A stretch of 34,858 bases of DNA from Alcanivorax sp. (GCF_014762765.1 NZ_JABURH010000089.1:1-34858); one strand, 5' to 3'. Positions 7,678-16,754 are shown, numbered from the stretch's first letter. A program made the numbers and translations. Notes: generated by a model not told the origin, from the letters alone.

Positions 7678-7861
7678 ATTTCCTCTCCTTGGTAGCCGTT
7701 TGTCAGATGTAAGGCGGCTCCATTGTTGCCGCAAAAGGGCGGCCATGTCGTCTACCGTGCGCGTTTTTGGACGTAATTTTTGGTAAAAGGCTCATGTGCT
7801 CCTGTGTTGTATTTGAGTTTAACCCATTGTTTTTTATTGCTGTTTGGGGCCTTATTCAGAA

Positions 7862-8770
7862 ATGACCGAGTTAACCGATGATCATGGGCGCCTGATCGAC
7901 AGCTGGCTGGATCAGCAGTGGTTGGAAAAAGGGCTCAGCGAGCACAGCCTGGAGAGTTACCGGCGTGATATTCGCCAGCTGGCGGTGTGGCTGCAGGGTC
8001 AGCATGGCAACTTGCTGCGATGTCAGCGTTACCAGCTACTGGAATTCCTGGCGGACCGTCATCAGCAGGGGGTGGGTGCCCGCTCGGTGGCCCGGCAATT
8101 GTCGGCGGTAAAGAGTTTCTTCCGGTGGTTGAAGCGGGAAGGGCAGATTGAAGAAGACCCGGCGCTGTTGATTGAACGACCGAAAACCGGCCGGCCGCTG
8201 CCGAAAACCCTCACCGAAGCGGATGTGGAAGCGCTGCTGACGGCGCCGGATGTGTCCACCCCGTTGGGCCTACGTGACCGGGCCATGCTGGAGTTGATCT
8301 ACGCTACCGGCTTGCGGGTTACCGAACTGGTTACCCTGACGCAGAGCCAGATTAACCCGCGCCAGGGGTTGGTGCGGGTGATCGGCAAGGGCGACAAGGA
8401 ACGTCTGGTTCCCCTGGGCGAAGAGGCGCTTCACTGGCTGGCCCGTTATCTGCGTGAGGCGCGACCTTTGCTGTTGGGGGACAATCAGGAGCTGCTGTTC
8501 CCCAGCAGACGAGGCACCTGTATGACCCGCCAGACGTTCTGGCATCGTATCAAGCAGATGGCTATGGTCGCCGGGGTGGAAAAAAAACTCTCACCCCATA
8601 CACTGCGTCATGCGTTTGCCACCCATCTGCTGAATCACGGGGCAGACCTGCGGGTGGTGCAGTTGTTGCTTGGCCACAGTGACCTGTCCACTACCCAGAT
8701 TTATACCCATGTGGCCCAGCAGCGGTTACAGGATCTGTACCAGAAACATCACCCCCGCTCGGGAACCTGA
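7862..8770 (+). CDS. xerD: Site-specific tyrosine recombinase XerD
   Basis: XerD resolves chromosome dimers at dif together with XerC and FtsK. The 302-residue protein has the N-terminal SAM-like domain (residues 8-95) and a complete catalytic set: R152 in ATGLRVTEL, K176 in IGKGDKERLVPLG, H246 and R249 in SPHTLRHAFATHLL, H272 in LLGHSDLSTTQ and nucleophile Y281 in IYTHV. Its length matches E. coli XerD. The ATG at 7862 (MTELTDDHG) is chosen; a TTG at 7844 would add six residues but has no ribosome binding site. The neighbour dsbC follows after 45 bp, and xerD-dsbC-hom-thrC is a conserved cluster in Pseudomonas relatives, which supports XerD over an integron or phage integrase. Confidence 0.96.
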   Translation: MTELTDDHGRLIDSWLDQQWLEKGLSEHSLESYRRDIRQLAVWLQGQHGNLLRCQRYQLLEFLADRHQQGVGARSVARQLSAVKSFFRWLKREGQIEEDPALLIERPKTGRPLPKTLTEADVEALLTAPDVSTPLGLRDRAMLELIYATGLRVTELVTLTQSQINPRQGLVRVIGKGDKERLVPLGEEALHWLARYLREARPLLLGDNQELLFPSRRGTCMTRQTFWHRIKQMAMVAGVEKKLSPHTLRHAFATHLLNHGADLRVVQLLLGHSDLSTTQIYTHVAQQRLQDLYQKHHPRSGT

Positions 8771-8815
8771 CCGGCCGGGCAGGTTCCAAGAGTTAGCAGA
8801 AGGAGTAACGACAAG

Positions 8816-9565
8816 ATGAATAAAGGTTTTTTGGTGCTACTGATGACGGGGCTGATGGCGGCTTGTGGCGCGGATACAAGCTCTGAATCCAAGGGCAATG
8901 ACGCGGTTAACGGCCACAAGGCCAAGGCCGCTTTTGAGGACGCCTTTGACGGCATGAAAGTGACCGAAGTGCGTGCTTCACCGGTGGCAGGCATGGTCGA
9001 ACTGGATGTAAACGGTCGCGAAAGCGTTTACATGACCGAAGATGGCCGTCACATCCTCATCGGCAAGCTGCTGGAGATCAAGGACGGTGAGGTAGTGAAC
9101 CCGGCGGAGCAGCGCTTCGAGAAGGTACGCAAAGCGGGTATCAAGGAACTGGATCCGGCTGACATGATCACCTACACGGCGGAAGACGAAAAAGCCGAGG
9201 TTTATGTGTTCACAGACATTACCTGTGGTTTCTGTCGCAAGCTGCATCGGCATATTGACGAGTACAACGCCGCGGGCGTTACCGTTCACTACCTGGCTTT
9301 CCCCCGCGGTGGTGCGACCACTGAAGCGGCGGCGGCCATGCGCCACATCTGGTGCGCAGAGGATCGTGCCCAGGCGCTCACCGATGCCAAGCTGAAAGAC
9401 GAGGTGGTCCAGGCCGAGCTGACCGAGTGCGCCAAACCGGTGGATGAACAGTATCAGCTGGGTAACACCTTCGGCGTACGGGGCACCCCGGCCATCTACT
9501 CCATCGACGGCGAGCAACTGGGTGGCTATGTGACCCCGGAGCAGCTTCTCGAGCGGCTCGAGTGA
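8816..9565 (+). CDS. dsbC: DsbC-type thiol:disulfide interchange protein
   Basis: A periplasmic disulfide isomerase that repairs wrongly paired cysteines and is kept reduced by DsbD. The 249-residue protein has an N-terminal export signal, a dimerisation domain (about residues 38-105, VTEVRASPVAGMVELDVNGRE) and a thioredoxin-fold domain with the active site CGFC at 137-140 and cis-proline loop RGTPAIYS. C180 and C205 could form the second, structural disulfide known in DsbC. The signal sequence ends LMTGLMAACGAD, which resembles a lipobox with methionine at -3, so this DsbC may be membrane-anchored. ATG at 8816 has AGAAGGAGTAACGACAAG upstream. It follows xerD closely. Confidence 0.95.
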   Translation: MNKGFLVLLMTGLMAACGADTSSESKGNDAVNGHKAKAAFEDAFDGMKVTEVRASPVAGMVELDVNGRESVYMTEDGRHILIGKLLEIKDGEVVNPAEQRFEKVRKAGIKELDPADMITYTAEDEKAEVYVFTDITCGFCRKLHRHIDEYNAAGVTVHYLAFPRGGATTEAAAAMRHIWCAEDRAQALTDAKLKDEVVQAELTECAKPVDEQYQLGNTFGVRGTPAIYSIDGEQLGGYVTPEQLLERLE

Positions 9566-9618
9566 CAGGCTGAACCCCGCGTAATCCGGCGCTTTGGGGC
9601 CGGGAATACAGCGTGAAT

Positions 9619-9650
9619 ACATTGACGGCGCAGAGATGCGCCGTTAATGT
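9619..9650 (+). terminator. Hairpin between dsbC and the alaC-like gene
   Basis: A 13-bp stem with one G-T wobble (9619-9631 with 9638-9650, core ACGGCGC-AGAGAT-GCGCCGT) lies 53 bp after the dsbC stop and is followed 11 bases later by TTTTT. It could be a terminator or attenuator separating xerD-dsbC from the amino-acid genes. Confidence 0.5.
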
Positions 9651-9686
9651 GTCCGCCTTCATTTTTCCCTCACCCAAGGTGTTGTC

Positions 9687-10877
9687 GTGGAAACAGATTT
9701 CCAGCGAATTCGTCGTCTGCCGCCCTATGTCTTCAATATCGTTGGCGACTTGAAGAAGGCAGCGCGGGCGCGGGGTGAGGACATCATCGATTTCGGCATG
9801 GGCAATCCGGATCAGCCCACTCCGAAACACATCATCGACAAGCTCACCGAAACGGTGCAGCGGGGGGATACCCACCGCTATTCCCAGTCCCGCGGCATTC
9901 CTCGCTTGCGCAAGGCGATTGCCGACTGGTATCAGCGCCGTTATGCCGTGGATCTGGACCCGGAATCCGAGGCCATCGTCACCATCGGTTCCAAGGAAGG
10001 GCTGGCGCATCTGGCGCTGGCTACCATGGGCCCGGGAGACACGGTGCTGGTGCCCAACCCCAGTTACCCGATCCACCCCTATGGTTTTGTGATCTCCAAC
10101 GCGGATATCCGCCACGTGCCTATGGTGAAAGGGGTGGATTTCTTCGTGGAGCTGGAGCGGGCTATCAAGGAATCCTGGCCCAAGCCGAAAATGCTGGTGC
10201 TCAATTTCCCGGGTAACCCCACCGGCCAGTGCGTGGACCTGGCGTTCTTCGAGAAGGTGGTGGCCATTGCCCGTGAACACCAGATTTGGGTGGTTCACGA
10301 TCTTGCCTATGCGGATATCGTCTTTGACGGCTACAAAGCGCCTTCCATCCTGGAAGTGGAGGGGGCAAAAGAGGTGGCTGTAGAATTCTTCTCCCTGTCC
10401 AAGAGCTATAACATGCCCGGCTGGCGGGTGGGCTTCTGCTGTGGCAACAAGGACTTGATTCATGCCCTGGCACGGATCAAATCCTATCTGGATTACGGTA
10501 CTTTTACACCGATTCAGGTGGCCGCCATCGCGGCCCTGGAAGGGGATCAGACCTGCGTGGCCGACATCTGCGAGATGTACCGTAAACGAAGGGATGTGCT
10601 GGTGGACGGCCTGGCGGAGATCGGTTGGCAGGTGGAAAGACCTCGTGCCACCATGTTCGTCTGGGCGGAAATTCCCGAGCCATACCGGGAGATGGGGTCA
10701 CTGGAGTTTTCCAAGAAACTGCTTACCGATGCGGGTGTGGCGGTGTCCCCGGGTATCGGCTTTGGTGATTACGGCGACGATCACGTGCGGTTCGGGCTGA
10801 TCGAAAACGAACAACGGACCCGGCAGGCTATCCGCGGCATCAAGAAGATGTTCCGCCAGGATGGCCTGCTGGGCTGA
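9687..10877 (+). CDS. alaC: AlaC/YfdZ-type pyridoxal-phosphate aminotransferase
   Basis: A fold-type I class I/II aminotransferase. The AlaC subgroup makes alanine from pyruvate and glutamate. The 396-residue protein begins [23 protein letters not shown], a start typical of AlaC, and contains [12 protein letters not shown], the cofactor-binding [19 protein letters not shown], the substrate/PLP motif NFPGNPTGQ, and catalytic K239 in [15 protein letters not shown]. The start is GTG at 9687, with AAGGTG upstream. It lies 83 bp before hom in the same direction, a common location for this gene in gammaproteobacteria. An alternative function as a succinyldiaminopimelate aminotransferase cannot be excluded from sequence alone. 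Confidence 0.92.
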   Translation: METDFQRIRRLPPYVFNIVGDLKKAARARGEDIIDFGMGNPDQPTPKHIIDKLTETVQRGDTHRYSQSRGIPRLRKAIADWYQRRYAVDLDPESEAIVTIGSKEGLAHLALATMGPGDTVLVPNPSYPIHPYGFVISNADIRHVPMVKGVDFFVELERAIKESWPKPKMLVLNFPGNPTGQCVDLAFFEKVVAIAREHQIWVVHDLAYADIVFDGYKAPSILEVEGAKEVAVEFFSLSKSYNMPGWRVGFCCGNKDLIHALARIKSYLDYGTFTPIQVAAIAALEGDQTCVADICEMYRKRRDVLVDGLAEIGWQVERPRATMFVWAEIPEPYREMGSLEFSKKLLTDAGVAVSPGIGFGDYGDDHVRFGLIENEQRTRQAIRGIKKMFRQDGLLG

Positions 10878-10960
10878 TTTTGCCCTTGCGGCAGCAGGGG
10901 TAGCGTGGGAAGTCACGACAGGGCTTTTCAACACACTGATAAATGAAACGAGGATAGGCT

Positions 10961-12262
10961 GTGGATTCGGTGAAGGTGGGTATTGCTGGTCTGGGCACTG
11001 TGGGCTCAGGCACCGTCAACGTTCTCAAGCGCAATGCGCGGGATATTGCCCGCCGCGTGGGACGTCCGATTGAAATCACCCACATCGGTGCGCGCCGGGA
11101 TAACCCCGCCTGTGACACCCAGGGTATTCGCCTGTCCCGGGATATCTTTGCTGTGGCCACGGATCCGGATATCGATATCCTGGTAGAGCTGATCGGTGGC
11201 ATCGATACTGCCCGTGAGCTGGTGCTGACCGCTATCAAGAACGGCAAGCATATTGTCACTGCCAACAAGGCCCTGATCGCCGAGCATGGCAACGAGATCT
11301 TCCAGGCGGCTCAGGATAACGGCGTGGACGTGGCCTTCGAGGCCTCTGTGGCAGGGGGGATTCCCATCCTCAAGTCCCTGGGCGAGGGGCTGGCTGCCAA
11401 CCACATCAACTGGCTGGCGGGCATCATCAACGGCACCGGCAACTTTATCCTCACCGAGATGGAAGAGGGCGGTCGCGACTTCAATGACGTGCTGGCCGAA
11501 GCCCAGCAGCTGGGCTATGCGGAAGCGGACCCCACCTTCGACGTGGAAGGTATCGACGCGGCCCACAAACTGACCATTCTGGCGTCCATCGCCTTCGGTA
11601 TTCCGCTGCAGTTCTCCCAGGTCTACACCGAAGGGATCAGCCGCATCACCACCGAAGATGTGGCCAGCGCAGCCCACTTCGGTTACCGCATCAAGCATCT
11701 TGGCATCGCCAAGGACACCGGCAAGGGCATCGAACTGCGTGTGCATCCGACCCTGGTGCCCAAGGAAACCATGCTGTCGGCGGTCAACGGGGTCATGAAT
11801 GCGGTGATGATCCACGGTGATGCCGTGGGCCCTACCATGTTCTACGGCGCCGGCGCCGGTGCCGAGCCCACAGCCTCTGCGGTTGTGGCCGATATCATCG
11901 AACTGGGCCGCGCATTGACCGTGGACCACGACGAGCGGGTGCCGTACCTGGGCTTCCACACTGACCACATGTCCGATGAGCCGATCCTGACCATCGACGA
12001 TGTGTCCTGTTGTTTCTACCTGCGCCTGCATGTGCAGGACAAGAAAGGTGTGCTGGCCGACGTGACCCGCATCCTCAGTGACAACAATGTCAGCATTGAT
12101 GCCATGATACAGCGGGAAGTGGACCAGGGGCTGGTGCCCATCGTGATGATGACCCACGAAGTCCGCGAGGGTGACATGAACCTGGCGTTGGCCAAGATCG
12201 GTGCACTGGATACCGTGGATAGCGATATAATGCGTATCAGAGTTGAGACACTGGACGCCTGA
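10961..12262 (+). CDS. hom: Homoserine dehydrogenase
   Basis: Reduces aspartate semialdehyde to homoserine with NAD(P)H, the branch to threonine and methionine. The 433-residue monofunctional enzyme has an N-terminal Rossmann motif GIAGLGTVGSGTVNVL, the family motif VTANKALIAEHG, the catalytic segment GIINGTGNFILTEM with GYAEADPTFDVEGIDAAHK, and a C-terminal ACT domain (about residues 350-430, YLRLHVQDKKGVLADVTRIL) that usually binds threonine for feedback. The start is GTG at 10961, preceded by CGAGGATAGGCT. Only 58 bp separate it from thrC, so the two are likely co-transcribed. A heptad array occupies much of that gap. Confidence 0.97.
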   Translation: MDSVKVGIAGLGTVGSGTVNVLKRNARDIARRVGRPIEITHIGARRDNPACDTQGIRLSRDIFAVATDPDIDILVELIGGIDTARELVLTAIKNGKHIVTANKALIAEHGNEIFQAAQDNGVDVAFEASVAGGIPILKSLGEGLAANHINWLAGIINGTGNFILTEMEEGGRDFNDVLAEAQQLGYAEADPTFDVEGIDAAHKLTILASIAFGIPLQFSQVYTEGISRITTEDVASAAHFGYRIKHLGIAKDTGKGIELRVHPTLVPKETMLSAVNGVMNAVMIHGDAVGPTMFYGAGAGAEPTASAVVADIIELGRALTVDHDERVPYLGFHTDHMSDEPILTIDDVSCCFYLRLHVQDKKGVLADVTRILSDNNVSIDAMIQREVDQGLVPIVMMTHEVREGDMNLALAKIGALDTVDSDIMRIRVETLDA

Positions 12263-12270
12263 AATACCGA

Positions 12271-12298
12271 GTCTGACGTCCGACGTCAGACGTCTGAC
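12271..12298 (+). repeat. GTCNGAC heptad array between hom and thrC
   Basis: Four exact 7-bp units begin eight bases after the hom stop: GTCTGAC, GTCCGAC, GTCAGAC and GTCTGAC. Units one and three are reverse complements, so the RNA can fold with a 7-bp stem and a 7-base loop equal to one unit. At DNA level 12271-12280 and 12282-12291 are a perfect inverted repeat. Confidence 0.85.
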
Positions 12299-12320
12299 GC
12301 TTTATGAGAGAGATTTGAAC

Positions 12321-13403
12321 ATGCCTTTTCGTGACCGTTACACCGGCCTGATCAACCGTTATCGTGACCACCTGCCGGTGAATGATGACACGCCCATCAT
12401 CAGCCTGGGTGAGGGCAATACGCCCCTGATCCGCCTGAAGAATATCCCTAAAATGCTGGGCAAAGACGTGGATATCTACGTCAAATACGAAGGCCTGAAC
12501 CCCACCGGCTCCTTCAAGGACCGCGGCATGACCATGGCGGTGACCAAGGCCGTGGAAGAGGGCAGCAATGCCATCATCTGTGCGTCCACCGGCAACACTT
12601 CTGCCGCTGCTGCTGCGTATGCGGCCCGTGCCGGCATCACCGCTTTCGTACTGATCCCGGAAGGCAAGATCGCCATGGGCAAGCTGGCCCAGGCGATGAT
12701 GTATGGTGCGGTGATCATGCAGATCCGTGGCAACTTCGATCAGGGCATGGAGCTGGTCAAGCAGGTGGCGGAAAAGGCGCCGGTAACTATCGTCAACTCC
12801 GTGAATCCCTATCGTCTGCAGGGCCAGAAGTCTGCTGCCTTTGAAATTGTCGAAGAGCTGGGCCGTGCCCCGGACTTCCACTGTCTGCCGGTTGGCAATG
12901 CGGGCAATATTTCCGCCCACTGGATGGGCTACAGCGAATACAAGAAAGCCGGCGTGGTTAACAGTGCCCCGAAGATGGTCGGCTATCAGGCTGAAGGCGC
13001 CGCGCCCTTCATGCGTGGTGGGCCGGTGAAAGAGCCGGAAACTGTGGCCACGGCGATTCGTATCGGTAACCCGCAGTCCTGGGACAAGGCCTGGGCCCTG
13101 CAGGAAGAATCCGGCGGCTGGTTCGACGAGCTGAGCGACCAGGAAATCCTGGCGGCGCAGAAGCTGCTGGCCGAAAAGGAAGGCATTTTCTGTGAGCCGG
13201 CGTCTGCGGCATCTCTGGGTGGCGCCATGCGCGATATCAAGGCGGGCAAGATTCCGGAGGGTTCTACCATTGTTTGTACCTTGACCGGCAACGGCCTGAA
13301 GGACCCTGACACGGCCATTGCTCAATGCCAGGACAGCCGCATGGTGACAATCGATGCGGACCTGGATGCGGTGAAAGGTGCCATCCTGTCCAATATGTCC
13401 TGA
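12321..13403 (+). CDS. thrC: Threonine synthase
   Basis: Converts O-phosphohomoserine to threonine using pyridoxal phosphate. The 360-residue fold-type II enzyme shows ISLGEGNTPLIRLKN, the cofactor lysine K66 in EGLNPTGSFKDRGM, CASTGNTSAAAAAYAARAG, the phosphate-binding region LPVGNAGNISAHWMGY, and the C-terminal TGNGLKDPD. It is the short, plant/Bacillus-like type rather than the longer E. coli type. ATG at 12321 has GAGAGAGATTTGAAC upstream. Readings that begin inside hom are rejected. A strong terminator follows. Confidence 0.97.
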   Translation: MPFRDRYTGLINRYRDHLPVNDDTPIISLGEGNTPLIRLKNIPKMLGKDVDIYVKYEGLNPTGSFKDRGMTMAVTKAVEEGSNAIICASTGNTSAAAAAYAARAGITAFVLIPEGKIAMGKLAQAMMYGAVIMQIRGNFDQGMELVKQVAEKAPVTIVNSVNPYRLQGQKSAAFEIVEELGRAPDFHCLPVGNAGNISAHWMGYSEYKKAGVVNSAPKMVGYQAEGAAPFMRGGPVKEPETVATAIRIGNPQSWDKAWALQEESGGWFDELSDQEILAAQKLLAEKEGIFCEPASAASLGGAMRDIKAGKIPEGSTIVCTLTGNGLKDPDTAIAQCQDSRMVTIDADLDAVKGAILSNMS

Positions 13404-13421
13404 TCCGTTACAGTGATCGAT

Positions 13422-13454
13422 AAAAAATGGAGCGCAATGCGCTCCATTTTTTTT
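13422..13454 (+). terminator. thrC intrinsic terminator
   Basis: An A-run, the stem TGGAGCGCA (13428-13436) with TGCGCTCCA (13438-13446), then a run of eight T. In RNA the loop opens to about five bases. It lies about 20 bp after the thrC stop. Confidence 0.9.
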
Positions 13455-13585
13455 CTTTCAGTGGTGCTGTTTGAGTCTTTTTCACAAGATGTATCTCCTC
13501 GACTTCATTTATTCGCTTTGTGAAAAAAACGCCACCAGAGGAATTCCTCAGAAATTTTGCATTTGTTTTGGTGCCTGTAAAAAAA

Positions 13586-13620
13586 CACCCTACAGAAATA
13601 TGTTAGGGTGCGTTTTCTTC
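13586..13620 (+). terminator. Terminator-like hairpin in the thrC-porin gap
   Basis: A stem CACCCTA with TAGGGTG, extended by CA/TG around one bulge, is followed by CGTTTTCTTCTT. No gene that it would end is recognised just upstream, so it may close a small RNA or be a relic. Confidence 0.5.
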
Positions 13621-13798
13621 TTGGGAAGCAGGGGAAACACGACTCCGTGTCGAGATTATTGAAACCACCTACCTGTATGTTGTCTTTCTCGGGCTGATTT
13701 TCTGCCCGTTCTCCGACCCTGTGCGGTCATCCTCTCCTTGTATTGTCATATCGGTGTATCGATTCTGTCTGTGAAGACGGTGTCAATCGCGCCGTAAG

Positions 13799-13816
13799 TT
13801 GACTTTGTTTGGTCAA
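13799..13816. promoter_or_regulatory. Candidate operator upstream of the porin gene
   Basis: The inverted repeat TTGAC...GTCAA lies 40 bp upstream of the porin ATG. Its left arm TTGACT could also be a -35 box, so a protein bound here would block the promoter. The regulator is not identified. Confidence 0.35.
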
Positions 13817-13855
13817 TATTTAGTCTGTAAAGAAAATCAGAGAAGGGAGCATTAG

Positions 13856-14992
13856 ATGAATAAGCGTGCTTTTGCAAAGCGCACTGGCTATTTGAGCTGT
13901 TTGCTTGCTGCGTCCATTCCCCTCAATGCCCATGCCGGGGCAGAGCTCAGTGCCGGTGTCTGGTGGGTTTATCAATATGTTACGGATTCAGATTTTTCCG
14001 GTGCTTCTTCAGCGTTTGATGAAGACCTGGATAATACAACCGGTGGTAACTTCGCCGACCCCGCCCTGATTGTTTATGCCAATGACGATGGTTCCCATGG
14101 GCCCTGGCGTTTCAGTGCGGAAGGTCGCATTGGTACCGGTGGTTTTACCGACCCGGCGAACAACAACTCCGGTGATACATTCACCATGCACAAGGCATGG
14201 ATCGGTTACGAATTTGATGATGATACCTTGCTGACGGTGGGGAAAAGTCAGGTCCCCTTCGGCTGGAAAACCGTCAACTTCTGGCCCGGTGAAGGGGTGC
14301 TTGGGGGTTATGGTGACCAGATGGATGTGGGCTTCAAGCTCAGCTCTGCCATGAATGCATTCAGCTACGATGTGGCCTACTACCACCAGGATGACTGGGG
14401 TGAAACCAGTACTGATACCGTGGATGATAACGGCCACTGGGGCAGTGCTACCTCTTACCGCAAGATCAAGACCGGGGTGGTCAATGGCGACTGGAATTTC
14501 ATGGATGGCCATACGGTAGGGCTCTCCTATCAGAAAGGGCGTTTGCAGGATCTGACAGCGGCTGAGGCCAAGGCGCGGGATGATGAAGGTGATCATGAAG
14601 CGCTGAATTTGCACTATACCTTCAGCATGAATGACTTCACCGCCCGTTATCAGTTCATTGATACCATGCGCGATTTCGGTGGTATGGATGCGTTTCTTCT
14701 GGGTGGTGCTGCGCCCGCCGATGAAGAAGTGGAAACCCAGGTTCACATGGCTCAGTTGATCTACAACCAGAATCGTTGGAGCTATTACCTGGATGCCGGC
14801 GTGGCGAGTACTGATACCCGCGGCAACGACGCCGATGATGTGGAGTTTTACGCGCCCGGTGTGAGCTACAAATACGGCCCAGGCTGGCTGTATCTGGAAT
14901 ATCTGTGGTCTGATGGGGATGTAGATCGTAATGGTGACATTTACGAAGCGGATTTCCGGGCAGTCTACGCCTCGTTTGATTTTTATTTCTGA
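13856..14992 (+). CDS. Porin-like outer-membrane protein
   Basis: This 378-residue protein has a signal peptide ending in PLNAHA (residues 22-27) and a mature part full of alternating beta-strand segments with aromatic girdles. Examples are WIGYEFDDDTLLTVGKSQVPFGWK, YDVAYYHQDDW and GWLYLEYLWSDGD. It ends in phenylalanine (FDFYF), the signature recognised by the BAM complex. The mature protein is rich in aspartate and glutamate, as in marine outer-membrane proteins. ATG at 13856 follows AGAAGGGAGCATTAG. I do not recognise the exact family; it resembles general or phosphate-selective type porins. The BCCT transporter gene starts 166 bp downstream on the same strand, which suggests a shared substrate. 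Confidence 0.8.
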   Translation: MNKRAFAKRTGYLSCLLAASIPLNAHAGAELSAGVWWVYQYVTDSDFSGASSAFDEDLDNTTGGNFADPALIVYANDDGSHGPWRFSAEGRIGTGGFTDPANNNSGDTFTMHKAWIGYEFDDDTLLTVGKSQVPFGWKTVNFWPGEGVLGGYGDQMDVGFKLSSAMNAFSYDVAYYHQDDWGETSTDTVDDNGHWGSATSYRKIKTGVVNGDWNFMDGHTVGLSYQKGRLQDLTAAEAKARDDEGDHEALNLHYTFSMNDFTARYQFIDTMRDFGGMDAFLLGGAAPADEEVETQVHMAQLIYNQNRWSYYLDAGVASTDTRGNDADDVEFYAPGVSYKYGPGWLYLEYLWSDGDVDRNGDIYEADFRAVYASFDFYF

Positions 14993-15001
14993 TTGCCGGT
15001 A

Positions 15002-15020
15002 GCGGCCCTGCGGGGGCCGC
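15002..15020 (+). terminator. Hairpin after the porin gene
   Basis: GCGGCCC (15002-15008) pairs with GGGCCGC (15014-15020) around a 5-base loop, nine bases after the porin stop. No T-run follows, so partial read-through into the BCCT gene is plausible. Confidence 0.5.
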
Positions 15021-15158
15021 CTACTCGGGTTCAGATGATGAAGTGCCTTTTGAGGAGTGCATGTTTCGGGGAAGCAACCCCGGCATCGTCCGGACCGACT
15101 GGCTATAAGTTGCGGCATCCACTGCGCACCCTAAAGCAAGACGGATAACGGAGCTAAG

Positions 15159-16736
15159 ATGAGTATTGATTACGAGACCGACTATGATGTCGGCCAGGAT
15201 AATGTGCAGGTCCTGGGAATGGACCTGCACAATCCTGTTTTCTTTATCAGTGCCGTACTGGTAATTGCCTTTGTTGCAGGAACTCTGGCGTTTCCGGAGA
15301 GTGCCAACGGCATGCTTAATGGCGCCAAGGCATGGGCCATCGAGCATTTCGACTGGTTGTTCATGGTTAGCGGCAATATTTTTGTGCTGTTCTGTGTGGC
15401 TCTGGCGTTGTTGCCTACCGGGAAGATTCGTCTTGGTGGCCAGAAAGCCAAACCGGAGTTCTCCACACTGTCCTGGTTTGCCATGTTGTTTGCCGCCGGC
15501 ATGGGCATCGGCCTGATGTTCTGGAGCGTGGCAGAACCGGTGGCCTATCTGAACGGCCAGTGGTACGGCACTCCGCTGGGGGTGGAAGCCGGTTCCGAAG
15601 AGGCCCGCCATATGGCCATGGGTGCCACCATGTATCACTGGGGTCTGCATCCATGGGCGATCTATGCCGTGGTGGCCCTGTCGCTGGCTTTCTTCTCCTA
15701 TAACAAGGGCATGCCGCTGACCATTCGCTCTGCCTTCTATCCCATTCTGGGTGAACGCTGCTGGGGCTGGCCCGGGCATATCATTGATACCCTGGCAGTA
15801 GTGGCAACGATTTTTGGCCTGGCCACGTCTCTGGGCCTCGGTGCGCAGCAGGCGTCGGGTGGTCTGCATTTCCTTTTTGATACGCCCAATGCCATCAATG
15901 TGCAGATCGCCATTATCTTTGGTGTGACAGCGGTGGCGGTGATCTCGGTGATGCGGGGTCTGGATGGTGGCGTGAAAATTCTCAGTAATATCAACATGAC
16001 GCTGGCGCTTTTCCTGTTGTTCTTCGTGATTATCGCCGGCCCGACGTTACTGATTATCACCGGCTTTGGCACCACGGCTGTGGATTATCTGTCCAATATC
16101 GTGCCGCTGAGTAACTGGATCGGTCGCGAAGATGATGCCTGGTTCCACGGCTGGACCGTGTTTTACTGGGCCTGGTGGATTTCCTGGTCACCCTTCGTGG
16201 GCATGTTTATCGCCCGTATTTCCAAGGGCCGCACGGTACGTGAGTTCATTACCGCAGTACTGCTGGTGCCGACCATCATCACCATTATCTGGATGTCTGC
16301 CTTTGGTGGCTCCGGTCTGAATCAGGCTATTAACGGCGTTGGCGAATTGGCTGGTGGCATCAGTGATGCATCTCTGGCCCTGTTCCAGATGCTGGAAAAC
16401 ATGCCCTTTACCAGCATCATGTCGTTCCTGGGTATTGTGCTGGTATTGGTGTTCTTCGTGACGTCCTCGGATTCCGGCTCACTGGTGATTGACTCCATTA
16501 CCGCTGGCGGCAAGCTGGATGCACCGGTTCCACAGCGCGTTTTCTGGGCTGTGATGGAGGGTGTTATCGCCGGTGCCCTGCTGTATGGCGGAGGCAAGGA
16601 AGCACTCAAGGCCCTGCAATCTGGTGCCGTAGCTACCGGGCTACCGTTTACCTTTGTCCTGCTGCTTATGTGCGTCAGTCTCTACATGGGACTTTCTGCA
16701 GAGAGCAAGCGGCTCAAGGCACTCAAAACCGCTTGA
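15159..16736 (+). CDS. BCCT family betaine/choline/carnitine transporter
   Basis: A 525-residue inner-membrane symporter for quaternary ammonium compounds, used for osmoprotection or as a carbon and nitrogen source. About twelve membrane segments are visible. The glycine-rich stretch GMGIGLMFWSVAEPVAYL resembles that of sodium-coupled members such as BetP. The BCCT signature is present as YWAWWISWSPFVGMFIARIS, followed by KGRTVREFI, and the tryptophan/aromatic cage region lies there. The cytoplasmic ends are short, without the long C-terminal osmosensor of BetP. ATG at 15159 has ACGGAGCTAAG upstream. It follows the porin gene and ends at a strong terminator. The substrate cannot be set from sequence. 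Confidence 0.95.
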   Translation: MSIDYETDYDVGQDNVQVLGMDLHNPVFFISAVLVIAFVAGTLAFPESANGMLNGAKAWAIEHFDWLFMVSGNIFVLFCVALALLPTGKIRLGGQKAKPEFSTLSWFAMLFAAGMGIGLMFWSVAEPVAYLNGQWYGTPLGVEAGSEEARHMAMGATMYHWGLHPWAIYAVVALSLAFFSYNKGMPLTIRSAFYPILGERCWGWPGHIIDTLAVVATIFGLATSLGLGAQQASGGLHFLFDTPNAINVQIAIIFGVTAVAVISVMRGLDGGVKILSNINMTLALFLLFFVIIAGPTLLIITGFGTTAVDYLSNIVPLSNWIGREDDAWFHGWTVFYWAWWISWSPFVGMFIARISKGRTVREFITAVLLVPTIITIIWMSAFGGSGLNQAINGVGELAGGISDASLALFQMLENMPFTSIMSFLGIVLVLVFFVTSSDSGSLVIDSITAGGKLDAPVPQRVFWAVMEGVIAGALLYGGGKEALKALQSGAVATGLPFTFVLLLMCVSLYMGLSAESKRLKALKTA

Positions 16737-16754
16737 TTGTAATGACTAGGAAAG

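Larger units (their letters stand above)
13404..13855. other. 452-bp A/T-richer gap between thrC and the porin
   Basis: After the thrC terminator the stretch is visibly richer in A and T than its neighbours. It holds a second terminator-like hairpin (13586-13610: CACCCTA paired with TAGGGTG, followed by CGTTTTCTTCTT). A 63-codon reading frame at 13471-13662 shows no motif and no clear ribosome binding site. The last 60 bases carry the porin leader and the inverted repeat TTGAC-N7-GGTCAA at 13799-13816. Confidence 0.6.

Noticed and set aside
7862-8770. Phage or integron integrase
   Set aside because: Length, motif set and the dsbC-hom-thrC neighbourhood fit chromosomal XerD; no phage gene or attachment site was seen.
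13471-13662. 63-codon open frame in the thrC-porin gap
   Set aside because: No motif and no clear ribosome binding site, and it runs through a terminator-like hairpin.
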